The notes: generated by a model from the sequence alone, not told the origin. A stretch of 64,000 nt of DNA from Strix aluco (GCF_031877795.1 NC_133933.1:7190632-7254631), one strand, 5' to 3'; positions 1 to 12,060 are shown, counted from the stretch's first letter. Numbers and translations are program-made.

Positions 1-1037
1 GCTTTACTCTTCTTATCGAAGGCCAAGGATTTAATTGCTGATAACCAAAGTTAGGGAGCTGGCTCTGTGTGTTCAAAGCTCTCTGAGCAATGGATTCCCT
101 CTCTGAAATTTGACCTTTCCTTGCCTTCCAAATGGAAGAGGACGAAGCACAGGAGACGTGTGGCAGTGGGGAATGCCTGCCTTTTTGCTGGATGCAGGAC
201 CCAACTGTCATGTGTGGTCTTAGTAGCAGCGAGTTAACCTGAGAAACTCCAGCAATAGCTGTAACGCAGCATCTTGTCGAATTCAGTTCGTCAAGAACTC
301 TGTTTTCATTGTATCTCAAGGTCTGTACAGCCTAGAAGGAGGTGCCTACTTTCCCCATGCTGTAGCCTGTTTCTGCTGCAAGGGAACATTTTTGTCTATG
401 GCAGGTATATATGTTTAAAAGGAGAAACATAAATTCATATCTCATCTAGGAGCAAGTACTGTCCATCCCACCCTTTTTGAATAGCACAGCATCAAGAGGA
501 AAACCTCCGTGATTTTGGAGTATGAAGAAGGTCATGTGTTTGAAGCTGCTCAGACCATCGCAGCGATGGATGTTTGTCCAAATGATGTGGATTAGGCAAA
601 GAGCAAGTGAATCTGCTAGGATGAGGTGAACAATAAACTATTCTTAATTATACTCCTGTTGCTGCTGGCCAGATTGACACCTCCCCTTACAGATCTTGCT
701 TGGAAAAGTGGTAGGTTTGTGCCTGGGGAAGTCTTTTGCTGAGCTGATAACATCAGAGATCACTCCAAGGCTGCAGAAATGGAGGCCTAGTTACTATTCT
801 TCCTGCTCAGCCTTCTTAGAAAGATTCTCCCAGAGGCAGAGGGTTGTCTTTCAGGATTTCCTTGTGAACCTGCCACTCCTCAGAGGGCTCTGTGCATGCT
901 TTAAATTGGCTTTGATTCCTCACCCTCCTCTCCTCTTGCACAGAAGCTTCTGAAGGGGTCTTTATGACCTTGATCTATCTCATAAGGTGAAAACTCTGCT
1001 TTGGGATTTTAATTAGTCTTGGGGTTTTGGGTTGGGC

Positions 1038-1057
1038 TTTTTTTTTTTTTTTTTTTT
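1038..1057. repeat. Poly-T run (T20)
   Basis: An uninterrupted run of 20 T follows a G/T-rich lead-in. It could be the poly-A tail of a decayed minus-strand insertion or a simple slippage tract. No retroposed body is recognisable next to it. Confidence 0.9.
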
Positions 1058-2181
1058 CTGAAATAAAAGTGTCAGGAGACATTTAAATACCCTAATTTCT
1101 CATTCCATTAGAATTATCGGCAACTGCTTCAAGTATGTGGCAAATCACTGTTAATTCCTTCGGAATTCACTGATAAAACATTTATCGTAATGAATTCCTG
1201 TAGAAAAAAAGAGAGTCCTGATGAAAACGCAGCTGATGGAGAAGGTACTCGGGGAGGCTGCTCCATCTGGTGGCAGCTCAGGGCTCGTTGCTTGGGGGGC
1301 ACTTCGGATTGCAGGAGTCAGGTGAGGTTTCCCTCCAGTTTAAACCTATCAAGCGACACCCCCTCCTTCGTAGCAGAGCATACGTGTGTGCGCTTTGTTG
1401 ATGTTGGAAAGCAGGGTTAGCATTTGTGTTTGCCACTGAGCATTTTCACATTCCCATTTCCCCCCCTACGTGAAGATCCGCGTTGCCCAAAGCCGGCTCT
1501 GAATCCAGCTCCTGTAGCATGCGGAAGGCCCACACCCCCCCGGTTGTGTTTGTGCTCTGAGCTGAAATAAACCTTGTCTCAACGAGTTCAACAAGCTTGT
1601 GGAGAGAGAGGTGCTAGAAAAGCTTTGCTGGTCTCTCGTGACGCCAGGTAAGCATACTCAAGAGGATTATGGGGCTGTTGTGAGATGGCAGGGGAAGCAG
1701 TACCCAGTTAACTTAAATGTTCTTACTGTATAGGTTGTATAGTCCATCACAATGTGTCTGGTCACATCTCACCTAGAAACGATGCCACCAAGAAAACAAA
1801 TGTCCAGCAGAGGAGAGTTGAGAAAAGCCTCCCCTACCCCTTAGAAATGGTGTTTGGTCAACATGAGCGCTCATGGAAAAGGGCAAGGAAACCAAGCCCA
1901 GCAAGAACAACCATGTCATAAAGTCGCACAATGCAGGCAAAAATGGAGCAAGCTTTTACTAATATTTTTCAGCGCAAGCCTGGGAAGCAGTGCTGCCACT
2001 GCCACTGGGTTTTGCAGAGTCCAAGGAGCCGGTTGGGTCTGTGCCGTGTACTTCCAACTCCTACTCGTTTCACACCAGCTTCCAAGCACCTGCTTGCTAG
2101 AATCGTCCTTCTGGATGGGAAATGTAAGCCTAAACTTGAATTTTTTAATAATTTTTTTTCTTTTATCCTCTCCCTCTCTAG

Positions 2182-2337
2182 TAAGCCAGGAAATTAGTTT
2201 TGAAATAAAAGGGGAAAGAGAGACCAACGGAGCACAGAAGGATCAAATCGTGAGACAGTCAAAACGAGCAGCAAAGACCCACGAACCCAGAAGCAATCGA
2301 AAGGGCATCCTGAAATTAAAACTCCCTTCTCTGCCCT
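2182..2337 (+). other. Weak exon-like segment inside the longest ORF
   Basis: The longest open frame of the window (271 codons, 1854-2669) contains a segment that looks more exonic than the rest. A T/C-rich tract ends in CTCTAG at 2181. About 52 open codons follow, rich in Lys, Arg, Glu and Gln (for example VRQSKRAAKTHEP and RKGILKLKLP), and then a donor-like CT/GTGAGT begins near 2338. GILK inside the basic stretch fits the short SILK-type protein phosphatase 1 docking pattern, but a four-residue match carries little weight. I do not recognise the protein. The frame upstream of the acceptor is hydrophobic and looks like intron read-through. It may be a real internal exon, or a chance open frame in purine-rich DNA. 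Confidence 0.2.
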
Positions 2338-2707
2338 GTGAGTCCCATCACCTCTGCACCAGAGAGGGGTTGTGTTTACTTTTGCACAGGAAAGAGAAAT
2401 TGGAGAGGCCAGGTGCTGAGGAGAGGGCGATTACCAAAGCAGTTTGGGTGAGGATGGGTTCAGCTTTGGAGCGGCGAGCGCCCGAGTGCCTCTGTGCATG
2501 GGTGGTGCAGCACTTCGGCACCGTCCTCAGGTCGGTTCAGGCACCCCAAGGAGAGCAGCTGGAGGGCAGCTGGGAGACCTGGGGAGGGGAATCCCTCGTC
2601 CCAGGAAGGCTCCGGGCCAAGCATGGGGACAGCCCAGGTGCCAGCCTTGACCCCAGCCCATCGAGATGAGGAGGCTCCTCCTTCCTGGGCCCTCACCTCT
2701 GGCTGCC

Positions 2708-4160
2708 TTTTTTATGCATTTTATATATATGTATCTATAAAAGACAATTCATCTAACATACATGATTTAGATAAAATATACTCTAACAAACACAGAATAT
2801 TAGATGTAATATCTAGTATGCAGTATATGTAGTATGTATGATATATAGCACATAATAGGTGATGTGGTATATATCCTGTATTTACTATATACTATATATC
2901 AGATGATGTGTAGTTAACATACACTATACTGCCTAAAGTATATATATATATATACTATATCTAAGTCAGATAAACTGTGTACTTTATAGAAAATGTGTTA
3001 TAGATAAAACTCATTTTTATACACTCTAAGCAATACAGGTAAAGATTGTAATGTTAAATAAATATATAATACCTTTAAAATAAATACTATGTAACCTACA
3101 CCCTACAGGTACGGTCTAGTATAGAGATAATATATACCAGCAATCTACTACAAATAAAGTGTTACAGAGCACTTATTGTAGATAACATATATATTATATA
3201 CTGTGTAATGGTCAATGTATGACATGTAACAACACATATTCTGTAACATAATAGTGGCATTTTATGTAGTATACATGTAACTTAGGTGCTATATCTGTAC
3301 ACAACAGAGTAGTCTATATTACGTAGTATATGATGTCTATCCTATAATATTCTGGTATGTGTACTATTCCTATATATAAGAGATTATACTGGTATCATAC
3401 TATATAGTAATTATATCATCATACTACATTGTTTGTCTGGTATATGTCAGTAGCAAGATACAATACATTACGTAATATATCATCTATGGCATATATGTTG
3501 TTGTAGATGTGTCATGTAGTATACCCATTTAATAACATTTTTAAAATCATATATATATACACAAAAAATATGTAGCATCTCTCATCTCACAAAGAACACT
3601 TGCGTGTATACGCAATCCACATGTATAATATAGAATATGCAATGTATGTTAGACGTTGTTGAGGAAGTTTATGTAAGAACAGTATTTGCTTGATGATATG
3701 TTATAGCTTATTTGTACTATATAACACAGCATGTGCTGCATAACGTAGTGCATACATTAAAATGCCATGAACAGTGTATCCTCTAATGATATAGTCTGTG
3801 ATTTATACTCTAAATACATAAAACATAAATGCTATATACTATACATAGAGAACACATAGTGCATACTGTACTTAGCTTATACTAAAGGCATGCACTACAC
3901 ATATATATGTACTCTGTACTAAATACATACATATATACTGGGTGCATGAACAGGATATACAGATATACTATGCACATCTATGGAAACTTTGAGAGATGAA
4001 ATACAGCAGATACGTGATAGGTATAATTCTATATAAGCACACCGTATATAAACTCTATGCTGTATGCATACATAAGCTATATGTATACAGCATGTGTGTA
4101 TACATATGCATGCATATACTGTATAGCTGTGCACTCTGTGTGTATGTTTAGCTGGATAAA
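2708..4160. repeat. Degenerate TA/TGTA-rich low-complexity block
   Basis: About 1.45 kb is made almost entirely of TATA, TGTA, ATAC and TAGTATA words. A (TA)n run lies at 2940-2956, and variants of GTAGTATA recur near 2829, 3268, 3323, 3515 and 3736. C and G are scarce and no fixed unit length can be read off, so this is either a heavily decayed AT-rich minisatellite or an AT-rich low-complexity region. Many internal inverted repeats would let single strands fold. Open frames inside it are composition artefacts. Confidence 0.85.
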
Positions 4161-4194
4161 GAGGTGTCTGTGCATACCCCATGCACACTCAGTG

Positions 4195-4385
4195 GGTAGG
4201 GCTAGAGTCCCCTCCCTCCCTCCTAAGTATATCCCCCCCATAGGTGGCAGGGGACATATATCCTTACTGCCCCATATCTTTGGGAGGGTGAGGAGGGATA
4301 TGTCTCAATTCATGCACCCCCCCCACCAAGGATATCCCCCCTATCTGGCTCCGGGGGGCGGGGGGGGGCTTTATTTTTTTTTCTC
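4195..4385. repeat. C-run and G-run tract (potential G-quadruplex)
   Basis: Between the AT-rich block and the purine tract lies a short region dominated by runs of C on the + strand (near 4237 and 4318) and by a G6-C-G9 cluster near 4352-4367. T-rich DNA follows. The G cluster has enough consecutive G for a quadruplex. Confidence 0.6.
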
Positions 4386-4391
4386 TTTTTA

Positions 4392-4735
4392 ATCAGGGGG
4401 AAGGAAAGGCAGGGAAATCACAGGGTAGGACAGAGACTTGAAGGAAATGTGAGTGAATGGCGGGCAATGGTAGGAGATGGAATGGAGGGAAAAGTAAGGG
4501 AATGGGAGGGAAATGAAGGCAAGAGCAGAAAATGACAGGGAAGAGAGGGGGAAGGACAGGAAATGAAATGGAAGGTAAAGGAAAGGGAGGGAATCACAGG
4601 CAATGGTGGGACATGCCAAGGAATGGTTGGGATTAGCGGTGAATTGTGGAGAATTCCAGGGAATGCTGGGGAAATGGCAGGAAAGTGAAGGGAAGGGTGG
4701 GGGAATGGTAGGGATTCTTTTCCTTTGGGGTGGCA
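4392..4735 (+). repeat. GGGAA/GGAAT-type purine tract
   Basis: Around 345 bases are nearly all A and G on the + strand, built from imperfect pentamers of the type GGGAA, GGAAT and GGAAA with occasional T and rare C. This is a diverged pentanucleotide satellite or microsatellite. Its strand asymmetry leaves long pyrimidine-coded frames open on the minus strand (Ser/Pro/Phe/Leu-rich). Those should not be read as proteins. Homopurine tracts like this can form triplex DNA. Confidence 0.85.
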
Positions 4736-4814
4736 GGAGATAGGGAAGGGGCTACACCTCCCTCTATCTCCCCTCACCTTCTCTTCACCCTCCCTTAGTA
4801 CTTTTCTTTTACAG

Positions 4815-5245
4815 TCTTCAAGATCTATCTGAACATTAAGCCCAGCTTTGATTGTATGGTTTTACTGTTCCTTATTACACTTCTTGGCATCATAAACAGC
4901 AACTTAAGACTGAATTACATCCATAGCAGGTGGTTTCTTGTGGTAGGAGTTGTAACCACAATGGTGGATCTCATTGTTTCTCTTCTCTGCACAGTACTTC
5001 TGCTCCAGAGTTCACACCACTTTGTCAAATTGATCTCTTCTGACGATGCAGAGACATCCCACATGGTGGTCTGGAAACGCATTCTCTGCGGACATCTTGC
5101 TTATTTTCTCACCTTGAGTGCTCTCTGGGAGACGAACCAGTACTTTAGCAATAATGATATTCATGCTGTTACAATTACTCCATCAGTACCGCTCAAGAAA
5201 TACTTAATAGTACAAAACAAACCACTAATATTGTGGGGGAACTAA
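4815..5245 (+). CDS. Exon-like membrane-protein ORF; possible polycystin-1-type relic
   Basis: A long pyrimidine tract ending in TTTTACAG at 4814 is followed by an open frame of about 143 codons (phase-2 start, stop at 5243-5245). The first Met of the frame is at 4856, but the frame is open upstream to the acceptor, so this reads as an internal or terminal exon. The translation has hydrophobic segments at roughly residues 14-30, 41-65 and 92-110 counted from the acceptor. The pattern YIHSRW, then a helix, a polar loop of about 25 residues, another helix, and N..I..VT resembles S2-S4 of the PKD1/PKD1L/PKDREJ family: Y-F-x-S-x-W, S3, loop, S4, N-x-x-[IM]-x-x-[IV]-T. Spacing from W to the S4-end Asn fits that family by eye. 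The usual Asn after the Trp is Phe here. After residue ~125 the likeness stops and the frame ends beside a CR1 insertion. No pore-loop exon was seen downstream, so a decayed gene fragment is plausible. The family assignment is inference; the splice acceptor and open frame are seen directly. Confidence 0.35.
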
Positions 5246-5246
5246 T

Positions 5247-5945
5247 TACAGAATCGTCTAGGTTGGAAAAGACCTCGAAGATCATCCAGTCCAACCATTA
5301 ACCCAACATTGACAGTTCCCAACTACACCATGTCCCTGAGCGCTATGCCAGCCCTACTCTTAAACCCCTCCAGGGATGGGGACTCCACCACCTCCCTGGG
5401 CAGCCCATTCCAATGCCTAACAACCCATTCTGTAAAGAAATGCTTCCTAATATCCAGTCTAAACCTTCCCTGGTGCAATTTGAGGCCATTCCCTTTTGTT
5501 CTATTGCTTATTACTCGGTTCAAGTGACTCATTTCCAGCTCTCTGCACCCTCCTTTCAGGTAGTTGTAGAGGGCCATGAGGTCTCCCCTCAGCCTCCTCT
5601 TCTCCAGACTAAACCCCCCCAGTTCCCTCAGCCGCTCCCCATCAGACCTGTGCTCCAGACCCTGCACCAGCTTCGTTGCCCTTCTCTGGACACGCTTGAG
5701 TCATTCAATGGCCTTTTTGTAGTGAGGGGCCCAAAACTGAACCCAGTCATCGAGGTGCGGCCTCACCAGTGCCGAGTAAAGAGGTAAGATCATTTCTCTG
5801 TCCCTGCTGGCCACGCTATTTCTGACACAAGCCAGGATGCCATTGGCCTTCTTGGACACCTGGACACACTGCTGGCTCCTGTTCAGCCGGCTGTCAATCA
5901 ACACCCCCAGGTCCCTCTCTGACTGGCAGCTCTCCAGCCACCTGT
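5247..5945 (-). mobile_element. CR1 LINE, 5'-truncated copy
   Basis: The reverse complement gives the 3' end of a CR1 non-LTR retrotransposon. The 3' tail (GATGATCTTCGAGGTCTTTT type) lies at the left edge near 5247-5300. The C-terminal part of the ORF2 reverse-transcriptase polyprotein reads upward from there, with recognisable pieces [52 protein letters not shown] and [12 protein letters not shown]. The frame is open from 5904 down to 5323 except for one TGA at 5701-5703, which is shared with the copy at 54945-55681. The 5' part is missing, as is usual for CR1. The 3' end abuts the stop codon of the exon-like ORF at 4815-5245. Confidence 0.95.
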
Positions 5946-8900
5946 AACTGTACCCCTTTGCAGAGTCAAAGTCGTTATGACTTGAGCAACGTTTTTAAAA
6001 AGTTGAGCTTTCATTGCCCAGAAATACTTCCTACTTAACAATAAAAATACACAGGAAAACCCCACTCCAAAAACAAAAGCAAAAAACTCCAACACTTTGA
6101 CACAACAGTGTTTTCCTTCTTGCATGTGGGTGGTGGGTCACAGATCTGGTTTGCTGGATGCACCATTGCTTCTGATGAATCTACAGCATCCCTTTCCATC
6201 TACCTGCAGACAAGATAGAGTGGAAAGCAAGACAGGGCTCTTTCTGTCACTACAAGGTAGTGCCAGAAAGAGAAAGAACCCTACAAATCGTGCAAGGCTC
6301 ATGTAATACCAGGATAGAGGAGAGCTCTGGGCTGTACAGCAATTCCACAGTCTAGGGGGCAAAAAAGAAACAAACCACCTTACAAACAGGACAGTCCTTT
6401 GCACAAAATGGAGTGGCAGGAAGGCTCTGCTGCTGTATTTCAGCATCCTCCTCACAAAGCACTTGCAGAAATCAACAACAAAAATCTACCTCTGAATAGA
6501 TGCTTGTCCCCATCACAGGCCCAGCTGGAACAGGAAGCACAATCTCTTGCTGTGGCCAAGAGCTGCTCTGTTTCATTCCTGCTGTGAAGCACCTGCTGCA
6601 AAACAATAAGAGGGGCAGGGTCAGTGCTGGCAGGCACTCACCCTGCACAGGGCACCTTGCACCCAGGGCTGGGCAAGGTGACAAGAGCCAGGTATGAAGC
6701 ATCCTGGTCCTGCACACTATGCAGGGGGTAATGAGGCCAAGAGGCTTTTGGAAGCAGTATACGAGGCCTCTTGGCTGAGAGCAGGGAGGCAGAGGACTTT
6801 TGCCAAAGCAGTTCTATTGGCATATTCCCCATGATCAAAGGGAGGGACTGACAAGAGGCCACATCGCATCACATATCCCCACCACCACCGCCTGGCTTTT
6901 CAAACAAACACACACATGCCAGACAACAACATTGGCTGGCCGCCTCGGTAAAGTCCTTGCCGTTAGTGCCCAGCACACACTGAGAGTGAGCGTGCACACA
7001 CGGGTGCAGCTGTGGAACCACTCCTGACAGTCCTTTCAGGGAGCTTGGTCCTTGCTGTCTGGACACAAAGAGCACAAGATCATGACAGTCCAGCCACTCC
7101 ACTGCCAGGTGCAGAAATCGGCTGCATAGTGCAGCAACCCTCCTACCAGGCAAGTTGTAAACAAGGCTGCTGCCTACCTGAAACTTAGTCCTCAGCCTCA
7201 CATCAGCCCAGAGAAAAACCAGCCCTATGGGTCCTGGTGCTTCATCAGTCACCCCCGGCCACGCAGGAGGAGGGGGGGATTGTTGCAGTGGCAAATCCCC
7301 GCTGCTGCCACGGCTCATTGCAGTCCTCGTAAAGCCCTGGCTATCCCAGCAAGCACATTGGTCCAGATGAAGCTGGGCTGGCAGATGAATTGATGGTCTT
7401 TACACCACGACTTGAATAGTGGGTATTTGAGCTGAATAAAGCTACTAGGCATAGTGGGTTTGTTGCTTCACATCTCTGGAAATGCCTCTGTGTGGTTAAG
7501 CTGATTTGCACCATAATCTAAAGACAGGAACCAAAGTTTTAAAAACCTTGATAACAAGAAGCAATTTTGTTTGTTTGTTTGTTTCTAGTCAAACCTACTG
7601 ACAAATGTCAAAAATAAAAGTAGAGTTTAATTTAAAAACAAAATAATAAGAAAGGCTGCAATCCCCTCTGTCATACAGAGCAATAGAGAAAATTTGTCTG
7701 GCAAAGCTGCATGCTTGTTTCTTCTCCAGCTGCAAAGGGGAGTCCCTGGAGCACTTTTTTTTTTTCCTGGGATGTGTCAGTTCATACACAGTTAGACTTG
7801 GGGACAGCAAAAAATTACTGAGGCTGGTGGGTGCCACAGCAGCCCTTGAGCTCGAGCCAGCCAGCCACTAATCTCATGACAGAGCCAAGGGCTCTGAAAC
7901 AGCAGCCCTTGCCCAAAATTGAGGCCAAAGGCCCATCAGGAGACTGGAGAATTTGAGTGTGAGACAGATGCGGATGGCTGTGTGCCTGGGAAGGAGTGGG
8001 GATGGTGGAAACGTGACAGCAGCAGACAGAGATGTCTATCCAGCCTTGAAGATTGCGTGGCAGCCCCAGCAGCATGACCCCAAGAAAAAGCAGAGTGCTT
8101 TACACTAGCTGTTAGCCAAGAAGAGATTTGGAGCTGTGAGCAATGAAAATGCCTCCTGCTGTTCTAGCCTCACTGTGGTTGAAGAAAATAGGACTGAGAT
8201 GAATCATTGCTTCCGATCCTACAAAAAAAAAAAAAGTACCCAGCTTGTCAGCAGTTTCTCCTGCTGGTGGAGACAACTTGCTAGACCCTCCCCACGATGG
8301 CTGACCTCTTGTGTCAAGCAAGGGCAATGCCATAATTGAAATCATTTTTGCTAAAGCTCTGACTTGCATTGCCGAACCCCTGGGAAAGGGCTCCTTGGTA
8401 AAGGGACACTTTGGTTATGTTTCCAGGTTACATTTCCAGGCCTGGTGCCTGAGCCATGGGCAGCTCTAGCATGCCCAAATTAGGGAGGCCTACTGTGCCC
8501 TTCCCACACAGCTGCTGTGGATGTCTGCTGCTATTTTACCACCACTAGTCCCAAGACTACAGCCAAAACTTTGGGAGCAGTATGTCTTTCACAAACTTGC
8601 ATTTGGCTGTATCACTTCTACCCAAACATGCTTAGCTGCTGCTTAAGTTCTGGACCCATGGACTTAAAAAATTTTCTAAAAAGACAGTAGTGTCGCAGAA
8701 AAGTAGAAGCTCTCAGCATCTTCCAAGGAGACTTAGGAAGAAGTTGAAGGAAGCAAATGATAGCTTTGCTCCAGAGGTGCTACAGAGCAGGCCCCTTGCA
8801 CAAGCCCCTTATCCCCAAAGACCTGTTTGAGTGAGATGATGTCCCAAAGCCATCTGCAAATGCTGGGCTGCCTCAGTTATGCTGGGCTCCCGTGGGTTCT

Positions 8901-10012
8901 CTCTTCCTCATCTTGTACCTGAGCCTCTGGTGTGTGGGGGGGTCTTGTTTAAGCCAGCATGAAGAGAAAGAAAAGCCTGTCTTGCAGTCACTCTGTTGAC
9001 ACAACTCTCTACGGTCAGCTCGAACATAAGCCCCTTGCTCTTAGTGAGGCTGCAGCACCTTACACCAAAATAAGACCCAACCCCATATTTTGATTTACCT
9101 GATGCTGCCTTTACATCCTTTCTGTAATACATGATATTTCAAGGGCATGAAATATCCAGGAAACATAAGAGGGATCATGAGCATCTCTTGGTCCTGAAAA
9201 AACATAAACAAAGATTGTTGAAGCAGTATCATAATCATTAAACAAACCACCCAAAGACACCCTTGTTACGGACAGGCTAAACACAAGCAGAAGGTGTTCT
9301 TGACAGCTGTGAAAAGGCACATATTCATGCAAGACTGTGGAAAGCAGACAGCTGTAGGGGTTTCCAGCCCTATTACTAAACAAAGAGGGACAGAGTTGGG
9401 CAAGCTGCATACACAGCCCCTTTCTACAGGACAGACTTGAGGACTGCTGTTGGTGACCCAGATTGAGAACAGCACCGAGGCCAAATCGCCCCCTCGACCA
9501 CCACATAGGCCTCGATGCAGCAGAGCTAAGAGGGGAGCAGCAAACAGCAGCACCAAACCTGGCTGAAATGACCCCAATGCAACACATGGACCCAGGGCCA
9601 GGCCCCTCTACGGGAGGAGGCTGAGTTGTCCCCCAACATAGCAGGGGATGGGGGCAGGGGAGAAAACAAGTGCAGGATCTCAGAAAGCCCACAAGCTTTA
9701 CAGTCAAGGTTGCAGCCTTGTTTCCAGACAAAGTCTCAGTTGACGGCTGTGGGGGTCAAACCACCAAGTGCCATGTGGCTTTTGAGCTGCCATGAGCTCC
9801 TGAGAAGTCCCAGGTGACTGCTAGGACATGGGCTTGTAGGGCCAAGAGGTTGGGTAGCCCTGACCCACTGATGGGGTACAGGTCCCACAGCCTGGTGTCT
9901 GTCTCCAGAGAGAGAACGAGTGCTGCTAGATCCCAGTTTAGATACTCATTAATGTCCCAGGTGGGCCAGGAGATGCTTTTTCCTTCCTACACTGCTTGCT
10001 TGGTCTTATTTT
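5946..10012. other. Unique non-coding sequence
   Basis: No gene, CR1 or conserved-looking block is recognised here. Small simple repeats only: a (TTTG)n run at 7565-7584 and short A or T runs near 7757 and 8222. The 206-codon minus-strand ORF at 9111-9731 has no recognisable domain, no convincing splice context and a Cys/Ser/Leu-rich composition typical of chance frames in GC-rich DNA. Confidence 0.55.
7565..7584. repeat. (TTTG)n microsatellite
   Basis: About five perfect TTTG units occur in a row. Confidence 0.9.
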
Positions 10013-10020
10013 TTTCTGTC

Positions 10021-10066
10021 TTTTTTTTGGGGGGGGGGGGGGGGGGGGGGGGTGCAGGGGGGGTGG
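10021..10066. repeat. T8-G24 tract followed by G-rich DNA
   Basis: Eight T are followed directly by 24 uninterrupted G (10029-10052), then a G-rich tail to about 10066. This is a strong quadruplex candidate. Such a long G run is also a place where sequencing chemistry and assembly commonly err, so the exact length should not be trusted. Confidence 0.85.
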
Positions 10067-12060
10067 CGGCGCATGGGCGCACATATAACTGTATCCCTTA
10101 ACATTCCTTATCTCCATACAAGTAAATAAATGTAAAGGTATTTACCTTAAATCCTGCTAAGCTCTTGTCCTCACTGCTTCTCTGGAGCAGTCAGTGCCAC
10201 AGGCCTTGCCAGATGATGCATTTTCTTTGTTTGGGTTGCATTTGCCAGCTTCCCACTAGGTCAGATATCCACACCTCGGGCCAAATTCATCACTGTTGGT
10301 GGAGGAGGATGACTTGAAAATGTCTTGTTTCTTCCTTGGAGTGAGGCATCTTACAGGCTGCAAGCACAATAGGAAACACAAAGAGAAGGAAAACCAAAAA
10401 CAAATCATAGAAACAAACCCAGTGGCTGGAAATTACAGCCTAGATGTCAACCTTTGGACTCGGCAGAGATTGACTGTGCTGTGCATGAAAAAGAGCTGTG
10501 ATCTGTCAAGCACGTCTACCACATGACCTTGGATATAAAAAGCATAAGTGACAGGAATAGATGTGAAAACCCCACAAATTTCTATAATTAGTTAGCAAGA
10601 GAGGTGAAACTGGAGAAGGGCTTGGCTGGTAGTCATTTTTCTTTCCCCTGGCGCACAATGTATTGTCTCCCTGAGTTTGAAGATATAACCAAGCATCTGA
10701 CCTGGTCTTTGCAGGGTCTGCCTGCCCCATGGCAGCCTTGGGATTGGGCTCCTTCATCTGGAGCAGCTTCTGCTTTAATTACAGCATCAGCTTTACAAGT
10801 GTGACAAGCAACCCTTCGGAAAGGTCATACACTGAGGGCAGAGTTTATTAAGTGTTTGAAACATGGCAACAATTTCTGGCCAGGTTTGTAGTGCCATCAG
10901 GGCTGCAGCAGCGCAGCCTGTCACTGCTGCTGCCCCTCACTAGGGCAAGCAGCAAAGCATCGGGGAGGGGGAAGCACTTTGTCTTGGCTTTAACACATTC
11001 CCTACAGCTGAAGGTCACACCATTAAAACACGCTTCAGTAAACTGCACTAAATGTTTGGCAGGTACTTTTACAAGAACCCCATTAATGCAGTGTCAAAAT
11101 TGCTCACAAATGAGAGGCAGGGCAGATGGCCTCCAAGTGCACCAAGCCCAGTTTTGGACCTCTGGAAGGGCCAAGTTGCTCTGGATCATGCTCATGTGAG
11201 CTGGGTGCGGAGCTGGCTGCAGGGACTATCACAGGTTTGCCCATCAGCTGTGCAGTGCTCCCACAAGCACCTCTCCCTGCATGATCTCACACACAAACAG
11301 CCAGGCCTCTCCCATTGCTACTCCCCAGGGTCCCTTCTCCTGTTTCCAGCAACCACCAGCCAACAGTTTTGCTAGAAAGCGGTGAACCTTTGCATCCAAT
11401 GCCCAGGTGGAATAATAAATACACAGCTTATGTGCCCAGGACCACAAATTTCTCACCCTCAAACAGCACTCTTGTTGTTTCCTCTCTTTTCCCATTTTTG
11501 GGAGAGGGGATAAGTTCAAAAGATGTTCTCAGAGACATCAAATTTTCTAAGGAATGGATTTGGGGCTTTTTACTTTAGAACCTCACTAAAAATATAACAT
11601 GTATCTACAGACATGCCAAGCTGCAGAGACTCTCTGCACAAACAGGCGCTTCCTATGTGTTTAATCAAAATAGTTTTCACAACCATAACCCACTAAGAAG
11701 CAACCAGTCACCACTTACCTTGGGCTGGCAGGAGATTAGGTATCATCACAGCTCCCATCCTAAATGCAGTTCCCACACCCAGCTCCTGGTCTCACTCAGC
11801 AAGGCAGAGATGCCCTCCCAGGTCCAGGCTCACATCCTCCACTGAGGCTCTTTGCTAGAAGAGCACACACAACTCCAGCTATGCTCCCATTGCAGTGGAG
11901 CATCCCCTGCTCTCACCCCATGGACCTGTAAAGGCTGCCAGAGGTGCAACGCAAGCTGGTGCTATATCTCTCTCAGCTGCAGCCATTTGGCCTCATCCTG
12001 CCTTGCCAGGTGATACCTTGTTTGGGGGAACCATTTGCACCTGTGGGGCATGAGCTCTCC
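10067..12060. other. Unique non-coding sequence
   Basis: No gene or interspersed repeat is recognised. A 20-base word at 10852-10871 recurs exactly at 40362-40381, although the flanks differ. The open frames overlap each other on both strands without any domain signal. Confidence 0.55.

Larger units (their letters stand above)
1..2707. other. Unique non-coding sequence
   Basis: This stretch is ordinary mixed-composition DNA with no recognisable repeat apart from a 20-base T run at 1038-1057. The ORFs here have no recognisable domain, and most are bounded by stops close to their ATG. Two splice-like signals stand out. One is a donor-like CCAG/GTAAGC near 1647, preceded by only about 80 bases of open frame. 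The other is a pyrimidine tract with AG ending at 2181, which precedes the exon-like segment listed separately. There is no CpG-rich promoter-like patch. The DNA is most likely intronic or intergenic. Confidence 0.6.

Noticed and set aside
1565..1652. AATAAA word followed by an open frame and a CCAG/GTAAGC donor, resembling either a terminal exon or an LTR fragment
   Set aside because: The open frame is only about 27 codons after a stop. No LTR ends, primer-binding site or partner repeat could be found.
3919..4392. Tyr/Ile-rich ORFs on both strands in the TATA block
   Set aside because: Low-complexity AT-rich DNA, with frames open by composition only.
4389..4777. Ser/Pro/Phe/Leu-rich minus-strand ORFs
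   Set aside because: These are the reverse reading of the GGGAA/GGAAT purine tract. Its composition removes stop codons.
9111..9731. 206-codon minus-strand ORF
   Set aside because: No domain, no splice context, and a Cys/Ser/Leu-rich composition typical of chance frames. It overlaps ORFs in other frames.
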